A stretch of DNA of 64,000 nt from Nonomuraea maritima (GCF_900100395.1 NZ_FNFB01000021.1:62001-126000), one strand, 5' to 3'; counted from the stretch's first letter, positions 1 to 7,842 are shown. Notes: a model not told the origin generated them from the sequence alone. A program made the numbers and translations.

Positions 1-106
1 CCTGCCGGCCGGCCCGTACGTCGCCGCGTCCGCGTACGTGCTGCAGGTCGTGCTCCTCGCGGTCATCGGCTGGTACGGGCTCCGCGCGGCGCTCGACAGG
101 CGCTGA
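1..106 (+). CDS. C-terminal end of a membrane protein (partial)
   Basis: The first 106 bases read as an open frame entering from the left edge and ending at a TGA at 104-106. The last 34 residues contain a hydrophobic segment (AYVLQVVLLAVIGWYGL) followed by a short basic tail ending in LDRR, which is what a final transmembrane helix with a cytoplasmic C-terminus looks like. The family cannot be told from this fragment; an ABC permease or other multispanning protein is possible. It is convergent with the MerR gene, with only 11 bases between the stop codons. Confidence 0.6.
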   Translation, partial: LPAGPYVAASAYVLQVVLLAVIGWYGLRAALDRR

Positions 107-117
107 CTTCCCACGCG

Positions 118-843
118 TCAAGGGGCTGATGACAGTGCGAGCACGGCGTTGAGGGCCGCGGCACCCTCCAGGAGGGCCCGGGAGCGGGTTTCCACCTCGG
201 TGTCTCTGGCGGCCAGTGCCGCGATGATCTCCTCGGGACGGCGGGCGCGGCGCAGTTCCGGCACGAGAGCGCGCAGGGGTTCGATGCGGTAGCCCGCCTG
301 GCGCAGCTGGTGGACGATCCGTGCGTCGCGTACCTGGGCGGGGGTGTAGCGCCGGGCGCCGCGCACCGGGTCGCGGTCGGGGACGACGAGCTGCTCGGCG
401 TCCCAGTGCCGCAACGTCGACGGGCGTACGCCGAGGGCGGCGGCCAGCTCGGAGACGCTCATCGCGTCCGACGCGCGGACGTCCTCGATCGGCTCGCCGC
501 CGATCGCCTCGGCGGCCTGTTTCGCCTGCCTCAGCTCGGCCCGCTCCATGTGCAGCCGGGCGTGCGCCGCGTCGAGCAGCGCCAGCGCGCGGGAGACGGG
601 AGGCCCGTGGGCGGCGCGGACGATCCTCCTGGCCTCGGCCGGGCCGGCGCCCGCCGCGAAGGCCCCGTAGGCGAGCGCCGACTGCACGTGGATCTCCTCG
701 TAGCGGCGGTGGCCCGTGGCGGTGCGCGTCGCGGGCGGCAGCACGCCGTCGTGTTCGAGGTCGCGGATCTGCTGGACGGAGTATCCGGCGCGCCGCGCGA
801 CGTCGACCGTACGCAGGACACCTGATTGGAGACCTGACACCAT
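118..843 (-). CDS. MerR-family regulator with two MerR DNA-binding domains
   Basis: A 241-residue protein starting at the ATG at 843 (MVSGLQSGVLRTVDVARRAG). The N-terminal part carries a MerR helix-turn-helix (GYSVQQIRDLEHDGVLPP, then GHRRY in the wing), a coiled segment follows, and a second MerR-like helix-turn-helix begins near residue 130 (SVSELAAALGVRPSTLRHWD, then GARRYTPAQV). Usual MerR proteins have one such domain at the N-terminus and an effector domain behind it, so the second domain takes the place of an effector domain. It is divergent from the DUF6194 gene with 60 bases between them, where an inverted repeat lies, so autoregulation and control of that neighbour are likely (inference). 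The frame stays open upstream, but there the codon pattern is poor. Confidence 0.85.
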   Translation of the reverse strand: MVSGLQSGVLRTVDVARRAGYSVQQIRDLEHDGVLPPATRTATGHRRYEEIHVQSALAYGAFAAGAGPAEARRIVRAAHGPPVSRALALLDAAHARLHMERAELRQAKQAAEAIGGEPIEDVRASDAMSVSELAAALGVRPSTLRHWDAEQLVVPDRDPVRGARRYTPAQVRDARIVHQLRQAGYRIEPLRALVPELRRARRPEEIIAALAARDTEVETRSRALLEGAAALNAVLALSSAP

Positions 844-870
844 GAAACCCCACTGTTCTCGCCTCGAAGT

Positions 871-900
871 CTCCACAAGCACCTTAATGGAACGCTTGAG
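871..900. promoter_or_regulatory. Candidate MerR operator between divergent genes
   Basis: CACAAGC at 874-880 and GCTTGAG at 894-900 form an imperfect inverted repeat (6 of 7 pairs) around 13 bases that include an AT-rich TTAAT. It sits midway between the start codons of the MerR gene and the DUF6194 gene. Dyads of CAAGC/GCTTG type overlapping a long promoter spacer are typical of MerR-family sites; the assignment to this MerR protein is inferred from position. Confidence 0.4.
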
Positions 901-903
901 CAC

Positions 904-1386
904 ATGACCAAGGACGAGATCATCACCTTCGTGGGCGGGCTCGACGGCGTGCTCACCCTCGCGCCGGGCCCGGGCGACGGCTCTCCGGAACTCGCCTGGG
1001 GCGACGCGTTCTTCTACTACTCGCCCGACGGCGTGGTCCCGGAGACCGGGCAGCCCTTCGCCACCGTCGTGACCAAGAACTATCCCGGCGACGAGGCGTC
1101 CGGCCTGGACCGTCCCGGTGCCTACCGGGTGAACGTCGCCGCCGGGAAGGAGGCGTTCGTCCGGTGGGCCCGGCGCGCCCCGCGCGATCCCGCACTCGCC
1201 GGGGAGGACCCCGGCGCCGTCGACACGGTGATCGCGCACCCCGTCTACGGCTCCCTCGGCTGGCTGGCGGTGGTGAACCCGGGCCCGCGCACCGGCGAGG
1301 CGCTCCGCGAGCTGCTGCGCACGGCCTACCGGCTGGCACGGTCGCGCCACGAGCGCCGTACACCCTCTGAGCAGGGGCGCGACTAG
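904..1386 (+). CDS. DUF6194 family protein
   Basis: 160 residues, start MTKDEIITFVGGLDGV. The protein resembles the DUF6194 family of small actinobacterial cytosolic proteins of unknown function: an N-terminal helix, a conserved region with WGDAFFYYSPDG and PFATVVTKNYPGDEAS, and a C-terminal LGWLAVVNPGPRT segment. There is almost no room for a ribosome-binding site before the ATG because the putative MerR operator ends at base 900, so a leaderless message is possible. Its divergent partner is the double-domain MerR regulator, which is its most likely regulator. Function is unknown. Confidence 0.8.
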   Translation: MTKDEIITFVGGLDGVLTLAPGPGDGSPELAWGDAFFYYSPDGVVPETGQPFATVVTKNYPGDEASGLDRPGAYRVNVAAGKEAFVRWARRAPRDPALAGEDPGAVDTVIAHPVYGSLGWLAVVNPGPRTGEALRELLRTAYRLARSRHERRTPSEQGRD

Positions 1387-1433
1387 AGTGGCCAGGTCAG
1401 AAACCTGTTCCGGGTGAGTGAGGAGACGGGGGC

Positions 1434-2231
1434 ATGAGCGTTCTTGACGCCATCCTGGAGGGCGTACGCGAGGATCTCGAGCGGCGCAGGAGCGAGACTC
1501 CGCTCGCGGAGCTGCGGGCGCGGGCGGCGGACGCGCCGCCCGCGCTCGATCCGATGCCCGCCTTCCTGGAGCCCGGGGTGTCGATCATCGCCGAGGTGAA
1601 GCGCAGGAGCCCGAGCAAGGGCGACCTCGCCGACATCCCCGACCCCGCGTCGCTGGCCGCCGAGTACGCGGCGGGCGGGGCGGCGGCCGTCAGCGTGCTC
1701 ACCGAGCGGCGGCGCTTCGGCGGTTCCCTCGCCGACCTCGACGCCGTGCGCGCCCGCGTCGAGGTGCCGGTCCTGCGGAAAGACTTCATCGTCGACCCGT
1801 ACCAGGTGTGGGAGGCGCGGGCGCACGGGGCCGACCTGGCGCTGCTCATGGTCGTGTCGCTCGACGGGAGCCTGCTCGCCGACCTGATGGGGTTGTGCCG
1901 GGAGGTCGGGCTGACGCCGCTCGTGGAGTCGCACACCGCCGACGAGCTCGAACGGGCGGTCGACGCGGGCGCGACCCTGCTCGGCGTCAACGCCCGTGAC
2001 CTGACGACCCTGGACGTCGACCGGTCGGTGTTCGCGCGCCTCGCGCCGCTCATGCCCGAGGGCGCCGTACGGGTGGCGGAGTCGGGCGTCGCGGGCCCGC
2101 AGGACGTCGCGGAGTACCGGCGCTGGGGCGCCGACGTGGTCCTCGTCGGCGAGGCGCTGGTGCGTTCGGGTGACCCGCGCGCGTCCGTGGGCCGTTTCAT
2201 CGAGACGGCGAACGCGCAGGTCGCCTCCTAG
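1434..2231 (+). CDS. trpC: Indole-3-glycerol-phosphate synthase
   Basis: 265 residues, starting at an ATG preceded by a GAGGAGA ribosome-binding site. TrpC closes 1-(2-carboxyphenylamino)-1-deoxyribulose-5-phosphate to indole-3-glycerol phosphate in tryptophan synthesis. The TIM-barrel signature residues are present: IIAEVKRRSPSKG (catalytic Lys and Ser loop), KDFIVDPYQVWEARAHGAD, GVNARDLTTLDVD and AESGV. Length is normal for the family. No trpB, trpA or trpM follows, although actinomycetes usually have trpC next to them, so this is a detached or second copy. A CAGGT/ACCTG inverted repeat lies at 1393-1407, upstream of the start. Its stop codon shares the palindrome CTAG with the stop codon of the convergent gene. 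Confidence 0.93.
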   Translation: MSVLDAILEGVREDLERRRSETPLAELRARAADAPPALDPMPAFLEPGVSIIAEVKRRSPSKGDLADIPDPASLAAEYAAGGAAAVSVLTERRRFGGSLADLDAVRARVEVPVLRKDFIVDPYQVWEARAHGADLALLMVVSLDGSLLADLMGLCREVGLTPLVESHTADELERAVDAGATLLGVNARDLTTLDVDRSVFARLAPLMPEGAVRVAESGVAGPQDVAEYRRWGADVVLVGEALVRSGDPRASVGRFIETANAQVAS

Positions 2232-3046
2232 ACCAGGAACTCGCGGGCGCCGCGCACTCTGGTACGCAGGCGCCCCCGCGTCATGCCGCACTCCAGGCGC
2301 ACGTCGAGCGGCCCCGGCACCCCCGAGCCCGCTCGCCTGCCCGCGGGCAGGCGGTCGGGGTCGAGTCCGTCCCGCAGGGCGATGAGCCTGCCGAGTTCGT
2401 AGCGGCTCATCGCGTCGGGACCGGCGACGTGGTGGACGCCGTGATGGCCGGAGGCGGCCAGGTCGAGCAGGGCGGCGGCGAGGTCCGCGACGTGCACCGG
2501 ACACCGGACGTCGTCGGTGAACAGCACTCCCTGCGCGGCGCCGGTGGCCAGGGAGCGCACCCGGGTCTCGTGCGCCGAACCGCCGTCACCAATGATCAGG
2601 GACGTCCGGACGATCACCGCGGCCGGGTCGATCGCGGCGACCGCCGTCTCGGCGGCCGCCTTGGCCGCGCCGTACGGGGTGATCGGGTCGGGGACGCACG
2701 TCTCGTCGTAGTGGACCGCGGCGCCGGAGAAGACCGCGTCGCTGGACACGTGGACCAGCCGCCCGCCCCTCGCGGCGACGGCGAGGGCCACGTTCGCGGG
2801 GCCCATGGCCGTGGTCGGCCAGTCGGCCTGCCGGAACGCGGCGTTGATCACCACGTCGGGGCGGAAGGCGGCGACCAGCGCGTCGACGTCGTCGCGGCGG
2901 CGCACGTCGAGCGGCAGCCAGGCGACGTCAGCGGTCTGCCCCGGCCGGGTGCGGTAGGTGGCCGCCACCTCGTGGCCGGAGGCCAGGCACGCGCGGACGA
3001 GCGCGCTGCCGAGCAGACCGCTGCCACCGACGACGAGGCATCTCAT
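2228..3046 (-). CDS. NAD(P)-dependent sugar-nucleotide reductase-like protein (RmlD type)
   Basis: 272 residues, start MRCLVVGGSGLLGSALVRAC, a Rossmann fold with the GGSGLLG dinucleotide motif at the N-terminus. Also visible are VINAA, VHVSSDAVFSG and the YGAAK catalytic Tyr-Lys pair of the extended short-chain dehydrogenase class, as in RmlD/dTDP-4-dehydrorhamnose reductases. The substrate is unknown: no other dTDP-rhamnose genes lie nearby, so this is likely a reductase of another carbonyl compound or cofactor-bound intermediate. The gene is translationally coupled to the upstream acetyltransferase by an ATGA overlap (bases 3043-3046) and converges with trpC, overlapping it by 4 bases. Confidence 0.82.
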   Translation of the reverse strand: MRCLVVGGSGLLGSALVRACLASGHEVAATYRTRPGQTADVAWLPLDVRRRDDVDALVAAFRPDVVINAAFRQADWPTTAMGPANVALAVAARGGRLVHVSSDAVFSGAAVHYDETCVPDPITPYGAAKAAAETAVAAIDPAAVIVRTSLIIGDGGSAHETRVRSLATGAAQGVLFTDDVRCPVHVADLAAALLDLAASGHHGVHHVAGPDAMSRYELGRLIALRDGLDPDRLPAGRRAGSGVPGPLDVRLECGMTRGRLRTRVRGAREFLV

Positions 3047-3582
3047 CGCGCTTCGTCGTCCCAGTCGGGGAGGGTGACCGTGCCCGTCTCCCAGTCGCGA
3101 CGCAGCACGGCGTAGCCGACCGTGTCGTGCAGAACGCCGTCGCGGTCGGGCCACGACTCGCGGTAGTGCGCCTCCTTGACGTATCCGGCCTTTCGGAAGA
3201 CGGTTCGCATCCCCCGGTTGTCCTGGCGGGTCGTGCCCTCGATCCGCTGGACCTCCTTGAACTCGGTGAACAGGTGGTCGGTCAGCCACGTCAGCGCCGC
3301 CGTGCCGAGGCCCTTGCCGCGGCTCGCGCTCCGGATCCGCAGGTCGAACATGGGGGTGTCGTCCGCGAGGTCCTGCAGCCGGATCAGGCCCGCGCGTTCG
3401 CCGTCGGCGAGCACCCAGAACGTCCGGTTCTCCTCGTCGTCGTAGTGGCCGTCGGCGGCGTTGCGACGGATCGCGTCCGGCTCCTGGACGCCCGCGTGGT
3501 AGAGCCACTCGTCACCGGTCAGGAAGTCGACGAGCAGGTCGACTTCGCGATCGGGGACAAACGGCGCAAATTCGATGTGCAT
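3043..3582 (-). CDS. GNAT family N-acetyltransferase
   Basis: 179 residues from the ATG at 3582 (MHIEFAPFVPDREVDLLVDF). The GNAT core is seen as a beta strand with GERAGLIRLQDL, the acetyl-CoA loop ASRGKGLGTAALTWL (R/Q-x-x-G-x-G/A pattern) and the C-terminal NRGMRTVFRKAGYVKEAHYRESW typical of RimJ/RimL-like enzymes. Acceptor unknown; such proteins acetylate ribosomal protein N-termini, aminoglycosides or small amines. A TTG further upstream at 3618 keeps the frame open, but MHIEF matches usual family starts. It is the first gene of a two-gene operon with the reductase, which it overlaps by 4 bases. Confidence 0.85.
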   Translation of the reverse strand: MHIEFAPFVPDREVDLLVDFLTGDEWLYHAGVQEPDAIRRNAADGHYDDEENRTFWVLADGERAGLIRLQDLADDTPMFDLRIRSASRGKGLGTAALTWLTDHLFTEFKEVQRIEGTTRQDNRGMRTVFRKAGYVKEAHYRESWPDRDGVLHDTVGYAVLRRDWETGTVTLPDWDDEAR

Positions 3583-3735
3583 CCGGCCATGCTGGCGAAG
3601 AACGCACAGTCCGATCAACTGAATAAAGGAGGCGGGTGACGTACACCCATGACGTCATCCGACGGTCGCCGTGGCCTTCCGCCGCTTCCTACCGTGGTCG
3701 CACTGTGAGAACACCGAGAACGGGGCAGGTAAGCC

Positions 3736-4167
3736 ATGTCTGAAATCACGTACACCGCCGTGGTCGCCTCCACCGCGGAGGGTCGCAACGGGGGGCGGGC
3801 GACCTCCAGCGACGGCGTGCTGGACCTCGGCCTCGCCCTGCCGCCGCAGTTCGGCGGCACGGGCCGCGGCACCAACCCCGAGCAGCTGCTCGCCGCCGGC
3901 TGGGCGTCCTGCTTCGCCGGCGCCGTGCACCGGGTGGCCGGGCTGCGCAAGCTGAAGCTGGACGACCTGGCCGTGGTCGCGGAGGTCACCCTGCACCACG
4001 ACACGGAGCTCGGCGAGTTCTGGCTGAGCGCCGTCCTGCACCTGGAGGCGTCCGGCATCGACCAGGAGACGGCCGACGTACTGGTCAAGGCGGCGCACGA
4101 GGTGTGCCCGTACTCGAAGGCGACCCGCGGCAACGTCGAGGTCACCCTCGACGCCACCGTCGCCTGA
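3736..4167 (+). CDS. ohr: Organic hydroperoxide resistance protein (OsmC/Ohr family)
   Basis: 143 residues. Ohr is a cytosolic thiol peroxidase that reduces fatty-acid and other organic hydroperoxides. The two redox cysteines are in their family contexts: Cys59 in NPEQLLAAGWASCF and Cys124 in HEVCPYSKATRGN; the conserved Arg and Glu of the active site region lie in GGRAT and the NPEQ segment. Length is standard. The promoter region holds a perfect ATGACGTCAT palindrome (3649-3658) with an extra TGACGT half at 3637-3642; no ohrR gene is adjacent. A strong hairpin terminator follows the stop codon. Confidence 0.93.
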   Translation: MSEITYTAVVASTAEGRNGGRATSSDGVLDLGLALPPQFGGTGRGTNPEQLLAAGWASCFAGAVHRVAGLRKLKLDDLAVVAEVTLHHDTELGEFWLSAVLHLEASGIDQETADVLVKAAHEVCPYSKATRGNVEVTLDATVA

Positions 4168-4174
4168 GCCCGCG

Positions 4175-4207
4175 ACGAGCCCGCCACCGTCACGGTGGCG
4201 GGCTCGT
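4175..4207. terminator. Bidirectional hairpin terminator
   Basis: A perfect 16-bp inverted repeat (arms 4175-4190 and 4192-4207, ACGAGCCCGCCACCGT and its complement) lies between the convergent ohr and LuxR-type regulator genes. There is no U-tract, as is common for actinomycete terminators. It probably serves both genes. Confidence 0.85.
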
Positions 4208-4211
4208 CGTG

Positions 4212-7022
4212 TCACCGATCCTGCAGGGCCCGCAACGTCCGGGCGAGATCGGCGCGCGAGCTGACCCCGAGCTTGGGGAAGATGCGGTGCAGGTGGGTGC
4301 CGACGGTCCGGTGCGACAGGTAGAGCCGCTGGCCGATCTCCCGGTTCGTCAGCCCCTCGGCGGCCAGTTGCGCGATGCTCAGCTCGTGCGGGGTGAGCTT
4401 CTCCCGCGCGTGGGCGTCCCGGTTCGGGCTCGCCTCCCCGGCACTGCGCAGCTCGCGCCGGGCGCGCTCGCTCCACGCGACCAGGCCGAGCGCGTCGAAG
4501 GTCTCCCTCGCCGTACGCAGGTGCGTCCGCGACTCGACGACCCGGCGCTGGCGGCGCAGCCACTCACCGTACGCCAGGTGGACGCGTCCGCGCTCGGCCG
4601 GCCATCCGGTGAGGTCGGCCCGCAGCGCGGCCTCGAACAGCTCATCGGCCTCGCCGGTCGGGGCGAGCACGGCGCGAGCGTAGCGCAGCCCGATGTGCAG
4701 CGCCGGCGACGGCGTGGCCGCGGCCGCGCGTTCCAGGTCGCACAGGACGTCGCGCAGGACGTCGGCCTGACCGGCGCGTACGGCGGCCTCGGCGAGCTCG
4801 GCGACGCAGTAGGCGCGCAACGCCACCTGGTACGCCGGGTCGGCGGGGTCGAGGAGCCTGCTCAGCCCGGCGAACGCGTCGTCGAAGCGTCCCTCGCTCA
4901 GGGCCGCGAGGCCCCGCGCGAGCTGGACGGTGGCGAGGACCGGCCGCGCGCAGGACGGGAGCGCGACGCGTTCTGCCTCGTCGGCGAGGGTCCGCGCCTC
5001 GTCGTGCTCGCCCCGGAGCGCGGCGATCTCCGCCTGCACCGCCCTGGCGAGGCCGTACATGAACGGCTGGCCCGTCTCCTGGCCGAGCGTCGCCGCCTCC
5101 GCCGCGGCGGGCACGGCCGCGGCGAGGTCGCCGAGCCTGCACAGACTGTACGCGTGCACGGCCAGCGCCCGGGTGAGCAGACCGAGCCGGCCCTGGGCAC
5201 GCAGGCCGGGCACGGCCGCCGCCGAGAAGCGGGCCGCCAGGTCGAACGCGCCCACCTGGAGGGCCGCGCTGCCCAGGTGGCGATCGGTCGCCGGGTCGGC
5301 CCCGGCGGAACCGGCCAGGGCACGGAGCCGTTCGAGCACGTCGGCGCCCCGCTCGAACGGGGCCACGTACGCGCTGATCGAGACCAGGCGGGGGTCGTCG
5401 GCGGGCAGCGGCAGCCGGTCGGTGACGGCGAGCAGCCTCTCGCGGGCGGCGGCGCCCGGCTCGGACCAGAAGCAGCGCATGGCGGCTCCCCAGAGGATCC
5501 GCGCGGCCGGTTCGGTCTCCCCGTCGGCGGCGACGGACGCGGCGAGCTCGGCCAGCTCGGCCACGCGGGAGACGTCCTCGCGGACGCCGTCCTCGAAGCC
5601 GCTGAGCAGCCAGGCGGCGGTGGCGCGCCGGCGCGGTGAGAGGTCGAGGGCCTGCGCGTCGCGGACGAGCCGCTCGGCGGTGTCGCGGCGACCGGACTCG
5701 ACGGCGAGCTCGGCCGCGCGCAGCAGCCGGGCGGCCTGCGCGTCGCGTGCCTCGCTCAGCCGGGCCGCCCGCTCCAGTGCCGCGACCGCGGCGGCGGCGC
5801 CTCCGCGGCGCAGCGCCCGGTCGGCGGCGCGCTCCAGTTCGGCCGCCACGCTCTCGTCCGGTCCTGCGCTCGCGGCGGCGCGGTGCCACGCGCGGCGGTC
5901 GGGGTGTTGCGCCAGCGTGTCGGCGAGCGCCAGGTGGGCCCGCCGGCGTTCGGCGAGCGAGGCGGCCGCCGGGACGGCCGACCGGATCAGGGGGTGGCGG
6001 AAGACGAGCGCGCCCGCGCGGAGCTCGACCAGGCGCACCTCGACGGCGGGGGCGAGAACGTCCGGCTCGACCAGGCGCGCCCCAGCGGTGCGGGCGTCCG
6101 GCTCGGCCAAGCCCGCCTCGAGGGCGTGGGTGTCCGCGTCGGCCAGGCGCGCCTCGACGGCGGGGGTGCCAGGGCCGAGCGCCAGGCCGGTGGCGGTGAG
6201 CGTCTCGGGCAGCGACGGGCTCTCGTTCAGCGCGGCCACCAGCAGGGCCGTGCGGGTGGGCGCGGGCAGGGCGGCGACGCGGGCGGTGAACGCGCGCTCC
6301 AGGCGTCCGCTGAGCGGCAGCGCCGGGTCGAGCCGGCCGAACTCGTCGACGGCCGCCGGCAGCTCGGTCAGCGCCAGCGGGTTCCCCGCGGCCTCCCGCA
6401 GGAGCCGTTCCCGTACGTCGGGGGCGAGGCCCGGCGCGACGGAGTCGAGGACGTGGGCCGCGGCCTCGTCGGGCAGCCGGCTCACCGAGATCGTCGACAG
6501 CCCGGCGTCCTGGACGGGTGACCGCTCGTCCTCCCTCAGGGTCGCGACCACGACGACGGGTTCGGACTCGACCCGGCGCGCCACGAAGGCGAGGGCGTCG
6601 GCGCTGGCGCGGTCGAGCCAGTGCACGTCCTCGGCGACGACGAGCAGCGGACGGTCGGCGGCCGCGTCGGCCAGCAGGCTGAGAGTGGCGAGGCCGACGA
6701 GGTAAGGGGCGATCTCTCCCGGTTCGGCGAGGCCGAGCGCGCCGCGCAGTGCGTCCCGCTGCGGGGCGGGCAGCGCGTCGATGCCCGCCCTGATCGGGAA
6801 CAGCAGCTGGTGCAGCCCGGCGTAGGCGAGGTGTCGTTCGGCCTCGACGCCGGTCGTCGTCAGCACGCGCAGACCCGCGGCCGTCGCGGTCGCGACGGTC
6901 GCCTCGACGAGCGCGGTCTTGCCGATCCCGGCTTCCCCGCAGACGAGCGCGCCGCGACCGGCGGGCCTGTCGACGAACTCGGCCAGAGCGCTCAGCTCGG
7001 CTTTCCGCCCGAAAAGCAGCAT
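4212..7022 (-). CDS. Large LuxR-family AAA regulator (LAL type)
   Basis: 936 residues from the ATG at 7022 (MLLFGRKAELSAL), preceded by GGGGAGGAG. Order of parts: N-terminal AAA/STAND ATPase with Walker A GEAGIGKT (residues 29-36) and a Walker B-like LLVVAEDVHWLD; a long helical, TPR-like middle rich in Ala/Leu/Glu; and a C-terminal LuxR helix-turn-helix (LTPHELSIAQLAAEGLTNREIG...SHRTVGTHLHRIFPKLGV). Length fits the MalT/LAL class of ATP-dependent transcription activators, which often switch on secondary-metabolite or sugar genes. Its target is not evident here. It is divergent from a TetR gene with an operator-like palindrome between them. A run of four degenerate in-frame repeats sits at 6024-6171. 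Confidence 0.92.
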   Translation of the reverse strand: MLLFGRKAELSALAEFVDRPAGRGALVCGEAGIGKTALVEATVATATAAGLRVLTTTGVEAERHLAYAGLHQLLFPIRAGIDALPAPQRDALRGALGLAEPGEIAPYLVGLATLSLLADAAADRPLLVVAEDVHWLDRASADALAFVARRVESEPVVVVATLREDERSPVQDAGLSTISVSRLPDEAAAHVLDSVAPGLAPDVRERLLREAAGNPLALTELPAAVDEFGRLDPALPLSGRLERAFTARVAALPAPTRTALLVAALNESPSLPETLTATGLALGPGTPAVEARLADADTHALEAGLAEPDARTAGARLVEPDVLAPAVEVRLVELRAGALVFRHPLIRSAVPAAASLAERRRAHLALADTLAQHPDRRAWHRAAASAGPDESVAAELERAADRALRRGGAAAAVAALERAARLSEARDAQAARLLRAAELAVESGRRDTAERLVRDAQALDLSPRRRATAAWLLSGFEDGVREDVSRVAELAELAASVAADGETEPAARILWGAAMRCFWSEPGAAARERLLAVTDRLPLPADDPRLVSISAYVAPFERGADVLERLRALAGSAGADPATDRHLGSAALQVGAFDLAARFSAAAVPGLRAQGRLGLLTRALAVHAYSLCRLGDLAAAVPAAAEAATLGQETGQPFMYGLARAVQAEIAALRGEHDEARTLADEAERVALPSCARPVLATVQLARGLAALSEGRFDDAFAGLSRLLDPADPAYQVALRAYCVAELAEAAVRAGQADVLRDVLCDLERAAAATPSPALHIGLRYARAVLAPTGEADELFEAALRADLTGWPAERGRVHLAYGEWLRRQRRVVESRTHLRTARETFDALGLVAWSERARRELRSAGEASPNRDAHAREKLTPHELSIAQLAAEGLTNREIGQRLYLSHRTVGTHLHRIFPKLGVSSRADLARTLRALQDR
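6024..6171 (-). repeat. Four degenerate in-frame tandem repeats inside the LAL gene
   Basis: On the + strand the unit starts CTCGACCAGGCGC (or CTCGGCCA...) and recurs at about 6024, 6066, 6102 and 6139, a period of 36-42 bases. In the protein this gives repeats of 12-14 residues such as PDVLAPAVEVRLVE, PDARTAGARLVE, ADTHALEAGLAE and GTPAVEARLAD, just before the conserved ALVFRHPLIRSAV segment. The repeats look like a locally expanded insertion. Confidence 0.6.
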
Positions 7023-7114
7023 GACGCGGCGCTCCTCCCCCGCAGGTGTCCGCAAAGTCCCCGGTCGTGACCTTACCGAAGCCCCGGAGCCGCCGAGCCG
7101 CCGGAGGTGCCTAG

Positions 7115-7134
7115 ACTGGACCCCACAGTCCAGT
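7115..7134. promoter_or_regulatory. Candidate TetR operator
   Basis: ACTGGAC (7115-7121) and GTCCAGT (7128-7134) form a perfect 7-bp inverted repeat with a 6-base centre, 14 bases before the TetR start codon and 92 bases before the divergent regulator start. Size and symmetry fit a TetR homodimer site; binding by the adjacent TetR protein is inferred. Confidence 0.6.
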
Positions 7135-7148
7135 ACGGGGGTTCTGTC

Positions 7149-7745
7149 ATGCGCCGGCTGACGCGCAAGGGGGCCGCGACGCGGCAACGCATACTCGAGG
7201 GCGCGGCCCTGCACATCCGCGAGCACGGCGTGGTCGAGACGACGCTCGACGACGTCCTCGTCCGGACGTCCACGAGCAAGAGCCAGCTCTTCCACTACTT
7301 CCCTGGCGGCAAGGAGGAACTGCTGCTGGCCGTGGCCCGCCTGGAGGCCGACCGGGTGCTGGAGGACCAGCAGCCCCAGCTCGGCGAGCTCACGTCCTGG
7401 GAGGCCTGGCGGCGGTGGCGCGACCTGATCGTCGCGCGCTACCGCGACCAGGGCACCAACTGCCCGATCCATGCCGTCATGTCGCAGCTGCGCGCGAGCA
7501 CGCCGGGCGCGCAGGCCGTCGTCAGCGAGCTGATGGAGCGCTGGCAGGCCGAGATCGCCGACGGCGTACGGCACATGCAGGCCGTCGGCGAGGTCGCCGG
7601 GAGCCTCGACCCCGACCAGGCGGCCGCGGCGCTGCTCTCCGGCATCCAGGGCGGCGTACTGATCCAGCTGTCCACCGGCCGGACCACGCACCTGGAGGCC
7701 GCTCTCGACATGGGCATCGCCCACCTGCGGGCCAACCGGCCGTGA
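7149..7745 (+). CDS. TetR/AcrR family transcriptional regulator
   Basis: 198 residues, start MRRLTRKGAATRQRILEGAA. The N-terminal TetR helix-turn-helix spans about residues 10-55 (TTLDDVLVRTSTSKSQLFHYF followed by GGKEELL); the C-terminal ligand domain has TNCPIHAVMSQL and GGVLIQLSTGRTTHLEAALD, as in YcdC-like or TetR_C_16-type domains. The ligand is unknown. An in-frame upstream ATG-like start would run through the palindrome at 7115-7134, so the ATG at 7149 is preferred. Likely autoregulated, and possibly represses the divergent LAL gene. Confidence 0.9.
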   Translation: MRRLTRKGAATRQRILEGAALHIREHGVVETTLDDVLVRTSTSKSQLFHYFPGGKEELLLAVARLEADRVLEDQQPQLGELTSWEAWRRWRDLIVARYRDQGTNCPIHAVMSQLRASTPGAQAVVSELMERWQAEIADGVRHMQAVGEVAGSLDPDQAAAALLSGIQGGVLIQLSTGRTTHLEAALDMGIAHLRANRP

Positions 7746-7762
7746 GCGCGCCGGACACGGGA

Positions 7763-7795
7763 CGGCCGGGCCGCCTCATCGAGGTGGCCCGGCCG
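7763..7795 (+). terminator. Hairpin terminator after the TetR gene
   Basis: CGGCCGGGCC (7763-7772) pairs with GGCCCGGCCG (7786-7795), and the inner CCTC/GAGG extends the stem. It lies 17 bases past the TetR stop. Confidence 0.75.
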
Positions 7796-7818
7796 GGTGG
7801 CGCCGCGCTCGGTGTGTT

Positions 7819-7842
7819 CCGCCCCTGATCCTTCAGGGGCGG
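7819..7842 (-). terminator. Hairpin terminator after the membrane-protein gene
   Basis: CCGCCCCTGA (7819-7828) and TCAGGGGCGG (7833-7842) form a perfect 10-bp stem with a 4-base loop, 4 bases past the stop of the minus-strand gene at 7847. Confidence 0.75.
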
